DNA from: Stutzerimonas nitrititolerans
Lineage (GTDB): Bacteria; Pseudomonadota; Gammaproteobacteria; Pseudomonadales; Pseudomonadaceae
Length of the DNA: 43,099 nt
Assembly (NCBI RefSeq): GCF_003696285.1
Contig: NZ_RFFL01000019.1
Span: 1 to 43,099, forward strand
Reading direction: 5' to 3'
Shown: piece by piece, positions 22,984 to 33,912 of the stretch
Position numbering within the stretch: position 1 is the stretch's first letter
Layout of the letters: each line of letters starts with the position of its first letter
Made by a program: the position numbers and the translations under genes
Notes under the pieces: generated by a model
Told to the model about the DNA's origin: nothing
Databases searched by the model: none
The model's input: only the letters and a program-made list of their open reading frames with translations

Positions 22984-23730
22984 TCACCGGCCACCCGCTC
23001 GCGTTTCGCCGCGCGCCTGATAGGTGGCCTCGTAAACCCGCTCGGCCAGTCGGGAGAACGGCAGGCTTTGAATCCATACGCTGCCGGTGCCTTTGAGAGT
23101 GGTAAGCAGAATGCCTTCGCCACCGAAAAGCATGCTCTTCAGGCTGCCGGCCAGTTGGATGTCGTAATCGATGCCCGAGGTGAAGGCCACCAGGCAGCCG
23201 GTATCCAGGCGCAAGGTTTCCTCGTTCAGTTCCTTGCGGATGACCGTGCCGCCGGCATGCACGAAGGCCAACCCGTCACCTTCCAGGCGCTGCAGGATGA
23301 AACCTTCGCCACCGAAGAAGCCGGCGCCCAGGCGCTTGCTGAAACTGATGCCGACCCGGGTGCCATATGCGGCGCAGAGAAAGCTGTCCTTCTGGCAGAT
23401 CAGCCGGCCACCGACCGCTGCCAGGTCGACCGGAACCACGGTACCGGGGTAAGGCGCGGCGAAGGCCACGCGGGCCTTGCCCTTGCCCTGATTGGAGAAA
23501 TGCGTCAGGAACAGCGATTCGCCGGTGAGCATGCGCTTACCCATGCCCCAGAGCTTGCTCAGCATGCCGTTGCTGGAACCATCCCCCATGCGCGCCTCGA
23601 AACGCACGCCTTCGGTCATGTAGTTCATCGCGCCGGCCTCGGCGATCACCGTCTCGCCCGGATCGAGAATGATCTCGACGCTCTGTGCGGAACCGCCGAG
23701 GATTTCGTATTCCAGCTCATGACTCGCCAT
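22984..23730 (-). CDS. AIM24/TIGR00266 family protein
   Basis: A much longer minus-strand frame passes through this gene, but the real start is the ATG at 23730 ([20 protein letters not shown]), preceded by GAAGAGG. The 248-aa product matches the AIM24 family: [20 protein letters not shown] and [14 protein letters not shown], followed by [20 protein letters not shown] and [19 protein letters not shown], the last two showing the repeated GGEG signature. The fold is a beta-helix-like barrel; the bacterial function is unknown. It is on the same strand as, and 35 bp downstream of, the DUF1704 gene, which may be functionally linked. Confidence 0.88.
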   Translation of the reverse strand: MASHELEYEILGGSAQSVEIILDPGETVIAEAGAMNYMTEGVRFEARMGDGSSNGMLSKLWGMGKRMLTGESLFLTHFSNQGKGKARVAFAAPYPGTVVPVDLAAVGGRLICQKDSFLCAAYGTRVGISFSKRLGAGFFGGEGFILQRLEGDGLAFVHAGGTVIRKELNEETLRLDTGCLVAFTSGIDYDIQLAGSLKSMLFGGEGILLTTLKGTGSVWIQSLPFSRLAERVYEATYQARGETRAGGR

Positions 23731-23765
23731 GCAGAACCTCTTCACGTTGTGCCCGATCGCAGGCG

Positions 23766-25061
23766 TCAAAGAATATTGGCGTAATCCGCTTCGATCCGGT
23801 CCAGGCTCAGATGATTGAGGAAGTTGGAGAAGCACATCCACGCCGACAGCGCGTTGAGGTCCTGGAACTGCTGCGGCAGGTATCGGGGTGGCACCACCAT
23901 GCCCTCGTCCACCAGCTGGCGCAGGGTGCGCATGTCCTCCAGGGTGGTCTTGCCGCAGAACAGCAGCGGGATCTGCTCCAGCTTGCCCTTGCGCACCGCG
24001 AGCTGGATGTAGTTGTAGATCATGATGAAACCCTTCAGGTAGGACAGGTCCTTGGTGAAGGGCAATCCGTTCGGGAGCGAGCCACGGAACACGCGGTTGG
24101 CGTTGCTGTAGCACTCGTCCTCGGTGTAGCCCTGTTCGCGGAAGAAGGCGAACACGTCGAGGAAATCCGCACCCTCCTCGGCCATGTGGATGGCCCGGGT
24201 GCGGTTGGTGAGCTTGCGCAGGCGCGTCGGGTAGGAGGCGAAGGCGATCACTTCCATGAGTATTGCAAGGCCTTCCTGGGTCACGGTGGACGACGGCGGC
24301 CCCTTGGCCAGGAAGGTGCAGATCGGCTGGTTCTGGCCATTGAGCGTGGTGCCGACATGCACCAGGCCCTCGTGTACCTCCAGCGCGCGCACGTCGCGCT
24401 CGTTGAACATCGCGTCGCTGCGGATCTTGATGTAGTCGGCGCCCGCCGCCGCATCCGCCAGGATGCCGTCGGACTCGAAGACGCGGATCACGCCCTCGCC
24501 TTCGCCGAAAACCTGATCCAGCCGCCGCTGCAGCATTTCTACCGCCTGCGGGGCATTCAGCGTCTTGGCTTCGTCCTTGAGGTCGCCGCGGTCGGCGATG
24601 TTGTTCAGGTAGTCGGAGAGCATCAGCCCCAGGTCGGACAGCGTCGGATCGCCGGCATGGAAGGCATCCGAAGCGGCGCCGTAGAGCTCCTGGGAGATCA
24701 GCCCGAAATCGGCGGTACCACGCGCTTCGAGCATGCGGATCACCATCCGGTATTCCTTGCACATGCGCCGCATGATCTGCCCGACCGGGTTGAACTGGCC
24801 CAGCTGACGGGTGATGTCACGCTCGATGTTCTGGAATTCTTCCTTCTTGGCGCTGGAGTCGAAGGCCAGTGGCCGGCCTTCGTAATAAGCGCGATCCACC
24901 TTCGGCAGCTCGCGCCCTCCGGCAGCGAAAAAGCCCTGACGGACATTGTCGTCCCACTTCACCGCATCGAGCACCCTTACCGGTGTCTGCGCCGTGACGA
25001 TGCGATCGGACAACGCACGGATGGTCTGCTGATATTCGTCCAGTTGCATGCTTGTGTTCAT
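23766..25061 (-). CDS. DUF1704 'QEGLA-motif' putative metallopeptidase
   Basis: The 431-aa product belongs to the flavohemoglobin-expression-modulating QEGLA group (TIGR02421/DUF1704). The characteristic QEGLA is at residues 262-266. A H-E-G-L-V-H motif at residues 230-235 (HExxxH) would provide two His and a Glu for zinc, as in the related eukaryotic MATCAP tyrosine carboxypeptidases. The third ligand would be the QEGLA Glu. The residues fit an active enzyme; the substrate in bacteria is unknown. It is followed at 35 bp by an AIM24-family gene on the same strand. Confidence 0.85.
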   Translation of the reverse strand: MNTSMQLDEYQQTIRALSDRIVTAQTPVRVLDAVKWDDNVRQGFFAAGGRELPKVDRAYYEGRPLAFDSSAKKEEFQNIERDITRQLGQFNPVGQIMRRMCKEYRMVIRMLEARGTADFGLISQELYGAASDAFHAGDPTLSDLGLMLSDYLNNIADRGDLKDEAKTLNAPQAVEMLQRRLDQVFGEGEGVIRVFESDGILADAAAGADYIKIRSDAMFNERDVRALEVHEGLVHVGTTLNGQNQPICTFLAKGPPSSTVTQEGLAILMEVIAFASYPTRLRKLTNRTRAIHMAEEGADFLDVFAFFREQGYTEDECYSNANRVFRGSLPNGLPFTKDLSYLKGFIMIYNYIQLAVRKGKLEQIPLLFCGKTTLEDMRTLRQLVDEGMVVPPRYLPQQFQDLNALSAWMCFSNFLNHLSLDRIEADYANIL

Positions 25062-25220
25062 CGATTTCCCGCTGGCGCTGATATCGGCCTCGTCGGAATC
25101 CTGCGGATGTTCGCCCGCCTTGTCCAGCGGAACAGCCTGTCCACCAACAGGGCGGGTTTCACCCTGCCCGGCTGACCCGCCGTGTTAATCTCCCGCCTCG
25201 CCCATTTCGATATACCCGCC

Positions 25221-26540
25221 ATGAGTGTCACCCAAAGCCTGCTTCTGTTGTCACTGCTGATTCTTTTCAGCTCGTTCTTCGCCTTGGCTGAAATCGCCCT
25301 CGCCGCCTCGCGTCCGCTGAAGCTGCGACAGATGTCCGACGAAGGCAGCGACAAGGCGCAACGCGTGATCGAGGTGCAGAAGAATCCCGGCAACTACCTG
25401 ACGGTGGTGCAGATCGGCATGAATGCCCTGGCGATTCTCGGCGGCATCGTCGGCGAAGGGGTACTCAGCCCGCCGCTGACCGAGCTACTGGCCAACTATC
25501 TACCCACCGCCCATGCTGCCACGCTGGGCTTCGTCATCTCGTTCGTCGTCACCACCTCGCTGTTCATCGTCATTACCGACCTGATTCCCAAGCAGGTGGC
25601 GATGGCGATACCTGAACATCTGGCCCTGCGGGTGATCGGCCCGATGCGGCTGCTCAACACGCTGCTCAAGCCGCTGGTGATGCTTTACGTCTGGCTAGCC
25701 AACAGCCTGATCAGATTGTTCAACCTACCCAACAGGCGCGAAGAGCTGATCACCCCGGGAGATATTCTGGCCATGACCGAGGCCGGTGCTCAGGCCGGCA
25801 CCCTGGCCGCCAGTGAGCAGCAGGTCATCGAGAATATCTTCGAGCTGGAAACCCGCACCCTGCCCAGCGCCATGACCCACCGCGACAGCGTGGTGTTCTT
25901 TCTGCACGACGACCCTGACGAAGTGGTCCGCTCGCGCATTGCCAGTGAGCCGCATTCGGCGTATCCGGTCTGCGATGGCGACATCGATCACATCATCGGC
26001 TACGTCACCATCAAGGATCTGTTCCAGCGTGTGCTGAGCGACAAGCCCATCTCCCTTACTGACCCGACGCTGATCCATAAACCGCTGGTAGTACCGGATC
26101 GCTTGACCCTTGCCGAAGTGCTGAAGCAGTACCGTCAGGCCGGCGAGACCTTTGCGCTGATCCTTAACGAATACAGCATGCTGGTGGGCCTGATCACTCT
26201 CAACGACGTGATGAGTATCGTCATGGGTGATCTCGTATCACCCTGGTACGAGGAGCAGATTGTCCGCCGCGACGAACATTCCTGGCTGATCGATGGCATC
26301 ACGCCGATTCAGGACGTCCGCAGGGCGCTGGAGATCGACAGCATCCCCCACGATGACGAATACGAGACGCTTGCCGGCTTCCTGATGACCATGCTCAGAC
26401 GCGTACCCAAGCGCACCGACCGAGTGGTCTGGGGCGATTACACCTTTGAGGTGATGGACGTCGACAACTACCGGATCGATCAGGTCATGGCGACCCGCAA
26501 CCAACGGCCAGGTGCCGAGGATGCCAAACTCGCGACTTGA
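25221..26540 (+). CDS. CorC/HlyC-type CNNM-CBS membrane protein
   Basis: An upstream in-frame ATG exists at 25182, but MSVTQSLLLLSLLILFSSFF at 25221 matches the usual N-terminus. Residues 1-165 make the DUF21/CNNM membrane domain with four hydrophobic stretches and KNPGNYLTVVQIGMNALAIL. Two CBS domains follow (around 205-320), ending with LILNEYSMLVGLITLNDVM. The C-terminus is a CorC_HlyC (transporter-associated) domain (SWLIDGITPIQDVRRALEID). Such proteins are linked to Mg2+/Co2+ transport; that role is a family inference. It is followed by a bidirectional terminator and converges with lysS. Confidence 0.9.
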   Translation: MSVTQSLLLLSLLILFSSFFALAEIALAASRPLKLRQMSDEGSDKAQRVIEVQKNPGNYLTVVQIGMNALAILGGIVGEGVLSPPLTELLANYLPTAHAATLGFVISFVVTTSLFIVITDLIPKQVAMAIPEHLALRVIGPMRLLNTLLKPLVMLYVWLANSLIRLFNLPNRREELITPGDILAMTEAGAQAGTLAASEQQVIENIFELETRTLPSAMTHRDSVVFFLHDDPDEVVRSRIASEPHSAYPVCDGDIDHIIGYVTIKDLFQRVLSDKPISLTDPTLIHKPLVVPDRLTLAEVLKQYRQAGETFALILNEYSMLVGLITLNDVMSIVMGDLVSPWYEEQIVRRDEHSWLIDGITPIQDVRRALEIDSIPHDDEYETLAGFLMTMLRRVPKRTDRVVWGDYTFEVMDVDNYRIDQVMATRNQRPGAEDAKLAT

Positions 26541-26565
26541 GCCATTGCGCACGAGGCGGCACAAA

Positions 26566-26597
26566 AGAAAAGCCCGCACCTGGTGCGGGCCTTTTCG
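26566..26597. terminator. Bidirectional terminator between CorC-like gene and lysS
   Basis: GCCCGCAC (26572-26579) and GTGCGGGC (26583-26590) pair with a three-base loop, with A residues before and CTTTTCGTT after, so both genes can end here. Confidence 0.88.
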
Positions 26598-26621
26598 TTC
26601 AGTTCGTCAGCTTCGTCGAAC

Positions 26622-28124
26622 TCAGACTTCCGGACGCATGTGCGGGAAGAGGATCACGTCGCGAATCGACGGCGAGTTGGTCAGCAGCATCACCAGACGG
26701 TCGATACCAATGCCCTCGCCAGCGGTGGGCGGCATGCCGTATTCCAGGGCGCGGACGAAGTCAGCATCGAAGTGCATGGCCTCGTCGTCGCCCGCATCCT
26801 TCTCCGCCACCTGGGCGTGGAAGCGCTCGGCCTGGTCCTCGGCATCGTTGAGCTCGGAATAGGCGTTGGCGATCTCGCGGCCACCGATGAACAGCTCGAA
26901 GCGGTCGGTGACGTTCGGGTTCTTGTCGTTGCGGCGGGCCAGCGGCGACACCTCGAAGGGGTATTCGGTGATGAAGGTCGGCTGCTCCAGGCGGTGCTCG
27001 ACCAGTTCTTCGAAGATCATAACCTGCAGCTTGCCCAGGCCTTCATGGCCGAGCAGCTTGGCGCCGGCGCGCTTGGCGATCTCACGGGCTTTTTCCAGGT
27101 CGTTGAGGTCGGCGGCCGAGATATCGGGGTTGTACTGCAGGATCGAGTCGAACACCGACAGTCGCGCGAAGGGCTCGCCGAAGTGGAACACCTTGTCTCC
27201 GTAGGGCACGTCGGTGCTGCCGAGCACGGCCTGGGCCAACTCGCGGAACAGCTCCTCGGTGAGGTCCATGTTGTCTTCGTAGTCGGCGTAGGCCTGGTAG
27301 AACTCGAGCATGGTGAACTCGGGGTTGTGCCGTGTCGAGACGCCTTCGTTGCGGAAGTTGCGGTTGATCTCGAACACCCGCTCAAAGCCGCCGACCACCA
27401 GGCGCTTGAGATACAGCTCGGGCGCGATACGCAGGAACATCGGCAGGTCGAGGGCGTTGTGATGCGTCTCGAACGGCTTGGCCGCAGCACCGCCGGGAAT
27501 GGTCTGCAGCATCGGCGTTTCGACTTCGAGGAAGTCGCGCTCGGCGAGGAACTTGCGGATATGCGCGATGACCTTGGAACGCACGCGGAAGGTGTGGCGG
27601 GTTTCCTCGTTGACGATCAGGTCGACGTAGCGCTGGCGGTAGCGCTGCTCGGTGTCGGTCAGACCGTGGTGCTTGTCCGGCAGCGGACGCAGGGATTTGG
27701 TCAGCAGCCGCACGGCGCTCATGTTGACGTACAGATCGCCCTTGCCCGAGCGCGCCAGGGTGCCTTCGGCAGCGATGATATCGCCCAGGTCCCAGGTTTT
27801 GATCGCTTCGAGCGTCTCGGCCGGCAGGCCCTTGCGGTCGACGTAGACTTGCAGGCGCCCGGTCATGTCCTGCAGCACCATGAAGGCCCCGCGGTTGAGC
27901 ATGATGCGCCCGGCGATCTTCACCGGAATGGCCGCTGCCTCCAGCTCTTCCTTGCTCTTGTCGGCGTATTTCAACTGCAGGTCGTTGCAGTAGCTGTCGC
28001 GACGGAAGTCGTTGGGGAAAACGTTGCCCCTGGCGCGCTCGGCGGCCAGTTTTTCCTTGCGCTGAAGGATCAGGCTGTTTTCTTCCTCTTGGATGGCGTG
28101 CTGGTTCAGCGGTTGTTCGCTCAT
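26622..28124 (-). CDS. lysS: Lysyl-tRNA synthetase, class II
   Basis: Charges tRNA-Lys. The 500-aa product has an N-terminal OB-fold anticodon-binding domain ([20 protein letters not shown] onward) and a class II core: motif 1 around [21 protein letters not shown], motif 2 with [20 protein letters not shown], and motif 3 with [20 protein letters not shown]. The length is standard. The gene is the second of the prfB-lysS pair, common in gammaproteobacteria. The 179-bp spacer after prfB is filled by a long palindrome. Confidence 0.97.
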   Translation of the reverse strand: MSEQPLNQHAIQEEENSLILQRKEKLAAERARGNVFPNDFRRDSYCNDLQLKYADKSKEELEAAAIPVKIAGRIMLNRGAFMVLQDMTGRLQVYVDRKGLPAETLEAIKTWDLGDIIAAEGTLARSGKGDLYVNMSAVRLLTKSLRPLPDKHHGLTDTEQRYRQRYVDLIVNEETRHTFRVRSKVIAHIRKFLAERDFLEVETPMLQTIPGGAAAKPFETHHNALDLPMFLRIAPELYLKRLVVGGFERVFEINRNFRNEGVSTRHNPEFTMLEFYQAYADYEDNMDLTEELFRELAQAVLGSTDVPYGDKVFHFGEPFARLSVFDSILQYNPDISAADLNDLEKAREIAKRAGAKLLGHEGLGKLQVMIFEELVEHRLEQPTFITEYPFEVSPLARRNDKNPNVTDRFELFIGGREIANAYSELNDAEDQAERFHAQVAEKDAGDDEAMHFDADFVRALEYGMPPTAGEGIGIDRLVMLLTNSPSIRDVILFPHMRPEV

Positions 28125-28180
28125 GGTCTTGATGAATCCTGATTAGGCTTTTCTTGCCTGTATGGAAACGGGCGGTGCAA

Positions 28181-28315
28181 CAGGGTTGTAAAGCGTAGCG
28201 AGCGCAGGCCAAGCAAGGCGGAAATGGCGAGGACGCGGAGTTTACGAGTGTAAATGAGCCGTCCAAGCCATTTTCCAACGCAGCATGGCCAAGCGCAGTA
28301 GCTTTACAGCCCCTG
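28181..28315. repeat. Long imperfect palindrome spanning the prfB stop
   Basis: Center near 28247. Inner arms pair as AAATGGC-gaGGACG-cggagTTTAC around a 4-base loop with GTAAA-tgagcCGTCC-aaGCCATTT (28222-28245 and 28250-28273). The outer ends (CAGGGTTGTAAAGCGTA and AGTAGCTTTACAGCCCCTG) are imperfect complements. The outer arm includes the last codons and stop of prfB (LKQGL-stop at 28304-28318). It may be a mobile intergenic repeat. Confidence 0.75.
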
Positions 28316-29399
28316 CTTGAGGCTGGCTTCGAGATACTCGTCTATATCCCCATCCAACACCTTGTCGCAGTCGCTGCGTTCGATCCCGGTACGCAGGTCC
28401 TTGATGCGCGAGGCGTCGAGCACGTAGGAGCGGATCTGGTGGCCCCAGCCGATATCCGACTTGGTGTCTTCCAGAGCCTGGGACGCGGCATTTCGCTTCT
28501 GCATCTCCAGCTCGTACAACTTGGCCCGCAGCATCTTCATGGCGGTGTCCTTGTTGGCGTGCTGGGAGCGTTCGTTCTGGCACGCCACCACGGTATTGGT
28601 CGGCACGTGGGTGATCCGTACCGCCGAGTCGGTGGTGTTGACGTGCTGGCCGCCCGCGCCGGATGAACGGTAGGTATCGATGCGCAGGTCGGACGGGTTG
28701 ATCTCGATCTCGATGTTGTCGTCAATTTCCGGCGAGACGAACACCGCTGTGAACGAGGTGTGACGACGGTTGCCGGAGTCGAACGGGCTCTTGCGCACCA
28801 GGCGGTGCACGCCGATCTCGGTACGCAGCCAGCCAAAGGCGTACTCGCCCTTGATATGCAGCGTCGCGCCCTTGATGCCGGCCACTTCGCCTTCGGACAG
28901 TTCGATGATGGTGGCGTCGAAGCCGTGCTTGTCGGACCAGCGCAGGTACATGCGCAGCAACATGTTGGCCCAGTCCTGGGCTTCGGTGCCGCCAGAACCG
29001 GCCTGGATGTCGAGGTAGCAATTGTTGGGGTCCATCTCGCCGCTGAACATGCGGCGGAACTCCAGCCCTTCGAGAATCTCGCGCAGGCGGTTCAGTTCGA
29101 CGACGACATCGTCGACGGCGCCCTGGTCGTTTTCTTCGACGGCCATGTCGAGCAGGTCGCGCGAATCGGCCAGACCGCCTTCGAGCTCGTCGAGGGTCTC
29201 GACCACCTGCGCCAGCATGGCGCGCTCACGCCCCAGATTCTGGGCGTATTCGGGTTTGTTCCAGACGTTCGGGTCTTCGAGTTCGCGATTTACTTCGACG
29301 AGACGATCATGCTTCTGATCGTAGTCAAAGATACCCCCGAATCGACAGGGTGCGCTCGGACAGGTCCTTGATGCTGTTGAGGATCGGGTTGATTTCCAT
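28304..29399 (-). CDS. prfB: Peptide chain release factor 2 (programmed +1 frameshift)
   Basis: RF2 recognises UGA and UAA stops and frees the peptide. The true start is the ATG at 29399: [20 protein letters not shown], then RGYL and an in-frame UGA at 29325-29327. The ribosome slips +1 at CUU-UGA-C (helped by the GGGGG run just upstream) and continues as [20 protein letters not shown]. The GGQ motif sits in [17 protein letters not shown], and the UGA-recognition region before it is intact. About 364 aa after the shift. The slip autoregulates RF2, and reading it as a broken gene would be wrong. Confidence 0.95.
29325..29339 (-). promoter_or_regulatory. RF2 programmed +1 frameshift signal
   Basis: Minus strand: a GGGGG run (Shine-Dalgarno-like), then TAT, the slippery CTT, UGA and C. 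The stop is 25 codons into the gene. This is the classical release-factor autoregulation signal: low RF2 leaves the stop slow to read and favours the +1 slip. Confidence 0.95.
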
Positions 29400-29556
29400 A
29401 GGTAGGCAGCTCTCAAGCGGACGTTTCGAAAAGCCGGGGATTATAAACCCAGCAGGCCATCACTGACAGCCCGGTTCGGATCGAGGGTGCAGTCTGCTAG
29501 GGGCCGGCGCGCTGAGTTTCCACGCGGCAGCATGGGAACCATCAACTTTAAATGAT

Positions 29557-29582
29557 CGTGCCCACGCTCCTGCGCGGGCACG
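29557..29582. repeat. REP-like hairpin in the gap after the TerB-like gene
   Basis: CGTGCCCACGC (29557-29567) pairs with GCGCGGGCACG (29572-29582), one mismatch in the arm, five-base loop. It lies just after the minus-strand TerB-like gene and resembles the short 'TTCCCACGCTCC' repeat family found across pseudomonads. It may also end transcription of that gene. The rest of 29400-29590 shows nothing else. Confidence 0.6.
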
Positions 29583-29590
29583 CCCGGTTG

Positions 29591-30319
29591 TCAGGCCGAA
29601 ATACCACGAACCTGGCTTTCCAGCTCCGCCTTGAGCGCCTCGTCGAGCTTCAGCTGGCGAGCCAGCTCGTCCAGGTAGGCGCGCTCCATGAAGTGCTCCT
29701 CGTCCACCATCAGTACGCTGGCCAGGTACATCTCCGAAGCCATTTCTGGCGAGGTGGCGGCAGCGGCCACTTCCACCGGATCCAGCGGCTTGTTCAGCTC
29801 CGCGTCGAACCAACGATGCAGGTCCACATCGGTGGTCAGCTTGGCCAACTCCGCATCGATCATCTGGCGTTCCTGATCGTCCACATGACCGTCCGCCTTG
29901 GCCGCCGCGATCAGCGCCCGAAGGATGGCCTGGCTGTGCTCTTCGGCCTGTGCCGGAGGCAGGCGGTCGATAGTCATGGGCGTCCGCGTGGCTTGCGGCG
30001 ACGCGCCGTCCTGCTGCGCCTGCCAGTTGCTGTAGGCCTTGTAGGCCAGCACGCCGAGCGCCGTCAGCCCGCCGTAGGTGATGACCTTGCCGCCGAACTT
30101 GCGGGCCTTGCGATTACCCAGCAGCAGCCCCATGGCCCCTGCGGCCAGCGCACCACCGCCTGCACCGGACAGCAGATTTCCCAGGCCACCTTTACCACCG
30201 CCGGACAGGAGATCGCCCAGGCCACCACCCGCACCGTCCATGGGGTTCGAGCCCTGATTCTTTTGTAGCAGGTCCTGACCGGACTTCAGAAGCTGATCGA
30301 GCAAACCGCTGGTTTTCAT
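29591..30319 (-). CDS. TerB-like / DUF533 inner-membrane-associated protein
   Basis: The ATG at 30319 (MKTSGLLDQLLKSGQDLLQK) follows GGGAG. The first third is Gly-rich with a hydrophobic run (GGGALAAGAMGLLLGNRKARKFGG) and a possible membrane segment (ITYGGLTALGVLAYKAYSNW). The C-terminal half is a DUF533/TerB domain: QAILRALIAAAKADGHVDDQ, then ERQMIDAELAK, ending LDEALKAELESQ. TerB-like proteins are linked to tellurite resistance; here the role is unknown. It sits downstream of, and in the same direction as, the flavin oxidoreductase. Confidence 0.85.
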   Translation of the reverse strand: MKTSGLLDQLLKSGQDLLQKNQGSNPMDGAGGGLGDLLSGGGKGGLGNLLSGAGGGALAAGAMGLLLGNRKARKFGGKVITYGGLTALGVLAYKAYSNWQAQQDGASPQATRTPMTIDRLPPAQAEEHSQAILRALIAAAKADGHVDDQERQMIDAELAKLTTDVDLHRWFDAELNKPLDPVEVAAAATSPEMASEMYLASVLMVDEEHFMERAYLDELARQLKLDEALKAELESQVRGISA

Positions 30320-30347
30320 GGTGACTCCCGGAAAAGGAACGAAAGGA

Positions 30348-31469
<1,122 letters not shown>

Positions 31470-31563
31470 CTACTGCGTCGAATGCGATATGGACAGCTTG
31501 CAGTAAAGACCATTCACAGGCCAGCCGTGACGGACCAGCCATCACGACTGCCGGTGCTTGCCA

Positions 31564-33279
31564 TCAACGCGCGGCGATATGCGCCACCAGCAACTGCACG
31601 CTCTCCCGACCGCGGAATTCATTGACGTCCAGCTTGTAGGCCAGATCGGCCCAGCGCACATTGGGGTTGGGCCAGGTTTCACGGTCGATATTGAAAGCGA
31701 TGCCGTCGATCGTCAGCGCGCCGCATTCGCTCTTGAGCACCATTTTCAGATGCTTTTCGCCCACCAGGCGCTGCTGCACCAGCTGGAACACGCCGTGAAA
31801 CATCGGCTCAGGAAAGTGTTGCCCCCAGGGCCCGGCGTTGCGCAGCGCCCTGGCCAGCTCGAGATGGAATTCCTCGACGCCGAGCTGACCGTCGGTGAGC
31901 AAGCGGCCGGTAAGATCGTCCTCGCACAGCTGGCGGCGCACCTCGGCGTCGAACGCCACGGCGAAGGCGCCGAAATTCTCCTGCGGCAGCGACAGGCCCG
32001 CCGCCATCGCATGCCCGCCGAACTTGCTGATCAACCCCGGATGACGTGCCGCCACGGCATCCAGCGCATCGCGGATATGAAAGCCCGGCACCGAGCGCGC
32101 CGATCCCTTCAGCAGCCCATCGCCGGCATCGGCAAAAGCGATGGTCGGCCGGTGATAGCGCTCCTTGAGGCGCGAAGCGAGGATGCCGATGACACCCTGA
32201 TGCCAGTCCGGCTCGAACAGGCAGAGCCCGAACGGCATGTTGTCCAGCGACAGGTCCTTGAGCTGCGCCAGGGCTTCGCGCTGCATGCCCTGCTCGATGC
32301 CCTTGCGGTCCTGGTTGAGCTGGTCGAGCTGCACCGCCATGTCGCGCGCCAGCGCCTCGTCCTCGCAGAGCAGGCACTCGATGCCCAGCGCCATGTCGTC
32401 CAGGCGCCCCGCCGCGTTCAGCCGTGGCCCGAGTATGAAGCCCAGATCGGTGGAGGTGATGCGCTTGTGGTCGCGACCGGCTACTTCGAGGATCGCACGC
32501 AAGCCGGGCCGCGCTCGCCCCGCACGAATCCGCGCCAGTCCCTGGTGCACCAGGATCCGGTTGTTGGCGTCCAGCGGCACCACATCGGCGACGCTGCCCA
32601 GCGCCACCAGGTCCAGCAGTTCGGCCAGGTTCGGCTCGGCCCAGCCGTTACGGGCGAACCAGTCCAGCTCGCGCAACCGCGCGCGCAAGGCCAGCAACAC
32701 ATAGAAAATCACCCCGACACCGGCGATGCACTTGCTGGGAAAGGTGCATTCGGGCTGGTTCGGATTGACGATCGCATCGGCTGCCGGCAGCTCCGGACCC
32801 GGCAGGTGATGGTCGGTCACCAGTACCTGGACCCCGGCAGCCTTGGCCGCCGCGACGCCCTCGACGCTGGAGATGCCGTTATCCACAGTCACCAGCAGAT
32901 CCGGCTGGCGCTGCAAGGCCACGGCAACGATCTCGGGTGTCAGGCCGTAGCCATATTCGAAACGGTTGGGTACCAGATAATCCACATGCGCAGCGCCGAG
33001 CTGACGCAAACCCAGCACGCCCACCGTACTGGCGGTGGCACCGTCGGCATCGAAATCGCCGACGAAGAGGATGCGCTGACGCCGCTCCAAAGCCGCGACC
33101 AGGAGTTCGACCGCCGCCTCGATGCCCTTGAGCTGACCGTAAGGAATCAGCCGCGCCAGCCCCTTGTCCAGTTCCGCTGCCGACTGCACGCCACGCGCCG
33201 CATACAGGCGTGTCAACAGCGGCGGCAGATCACCCAGGTCAGGCAGGGTCGCGGGCAATGGACGGGGTTCTATACGCAT
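31564..33279 (-). CDS. recJ: Single-stranded-DNA-specific exonuclease RecJ
   Basis: RecJ degrades ssDNA 5'-3' in RecFOR recombination and mismatch and base excision repair. The DHH phosphoesterase motifs are intact: GDFDADG (residues 74-80), TVDNG (131-135), TDHH (155-158) and, later, SKFGGHAMAAGLS (DHHA1 GGGH-type). An OB-like C-terminal domain ends with ESVQLLVAHIAAR. At 571 aa it is full length. It lies between the oxidoreductase and yaeQ, all minus strand. Confidence 0.95.
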   Translation of the reverse strand: MRIEPRPLPATLPDLGDLPPLLTRLYAARGVQSAAELDKGLARLIPYGQLKGIEAAVELLVAALERRQRILFVGDFDADGATASTVGVLGLRQLGAAHVDYLVPNRFEYGYGLTPEIVAVALQRQPDLLVTVDNGISSVEGVAAAKAAGVQVLVTDHHLPGPELPAADAIVNPNQPECTFPSKCIAGVGVIFYVLLALRARLRELDWFARNGWAEPNLAELLDLVALGSVADVVPLDANNRILVHQGLARIRAGRARPGLRAILEVAGRDHKRITSTDLGFILGPRLNAAGRLDDMALGIECLLCEDEALARDMAVQLDQLNQDRKGIEQGMQREALAQLKDLSLDNMPFGLCLFEPDWHQGVIGILASRLKERYHRPTIAFADAGDGLLKGSARSVPGFHIRDALDAVAARHPGLISKFGGHAMAAGLSLPQENFGAFAVAFDAEVRRQLCEDDLTGRLLTDGQLGVEEFHLELARALRNAGPWGQHFPEPMFHGVFQLVQQRLVGEKHLKMVLKSECGALTIDGIAFNIDRETWPNPNVRWADLAYKLDVNEFRGRESVQLLVAHIAAR

Positions 33280-33312
33280 GGTCGGTCAACAAAATCGGAA
33301 GGATAGGAAAAC

Positions 33313-33852
33313 TCAACGCTCGCCGAGCAGCCACTGCAACGACACTTCGAACTGGCCACGCTCGTCGGTGATGAACAGCGTGCCGTCGCTGATCATCACA
33401 CCCCACTGGATGCTGCGCGGCAGGTCCTTGACCAGTTCGGCGAGGCTATCCGACTCGATAGCGGCGATGGACAGGTTCTTCAGCCCCTTCACCGCATCCA
33501 CCACCTTGCCCTGCCAGACTCGCAGATTGCCGTAGGCCACCAGGCTGACACGCTCGGCACGACGCGAGCACCAGGTCAGGCGCTCGGCATCCGGCTGGCC
33601 CACCTCGATCCAGTGCAGCACGCGACCATCCAGGCTCTTTTCCCACAGCGCCGGCTCGTCGACATCGGACAGGCCCCGGCCGAAGGCCAGCTGCTCGCTG
33701 TACCACAGTGCATAGGCGATCAGTCGGATGCCCAGGCGCTCCTCGGTTTCGGACGGATGACGCGCCACGGTGAAGCGCAGGTTTTCATAAACGCCGCGAT
33801 CGAGGTCGGTGAGATTGAGTTCGACCTTATAGGGAGTCGCTTGCAGGGCCAT
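33313..33852 (-). CDS. yaeQ: YaeQ family protein
   Basis: The 179-aa product has the YaeQ layout: MALQATPYKVELNLTDLDRG with YENLRFTVARHPSETEERLG, then RLIAYALWYSEQLAFGRGLS, and the C-terminal QWGVMISDGTLFITDERG. It adopts a PD-(D/E)XK nuclease-like fold with no firm function. The pair recJ-yaeQ is co-directional, with a 33-bp spacer. Confidence 0.92.
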   Translation of the reverse strand: MALQATPYKVELNLTDLDRGVYENLRFTVARHPSETEERLGIRLIAYALWYSEQLAFGRGLSDVDEPALWEKSLDGRVLHWIEVGQPDAERLTWCSRRAERVSLVAYGNLRVWQGKVVDAVKGLKNLSIAAIESDSLAELVKDLPRSIQWGVMISDGTLFITDERGQFEVSLQWLLGER

Positions 33853-33912
33853 GAGAGCGTCACCTGGAAAAAAGGGGCGCAGTCTAGCAAACCGGGACAG
33901 CAGGCTGCTGGC

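Noticed and set aside
22984..24762. A 592-codon minus-strand frame reaching from the AIM24 gene into DUF1704
   Set aside because: Only the part from 23730 is real; the upstream part is an out-of-frame, low-complexity reading of the DUF1704 gene.
26583..28142. A 519-codon plus-strand frame over lysS
   Set aside because: Antisense shadow of lysS.
28304..29416. prfB read as a frameshifted pseudogene, or started at 29416
   Set aside because: The in-frame UGA is the programmed +1 site; the start is the ATG at 29399 with the conserved MEINPI opening.
31558..33306. A 582-codon plus-strand frame over recJ
   Set aside because: Antisense shadow of recJ, whose DHH motifs are intact on the minus strand.
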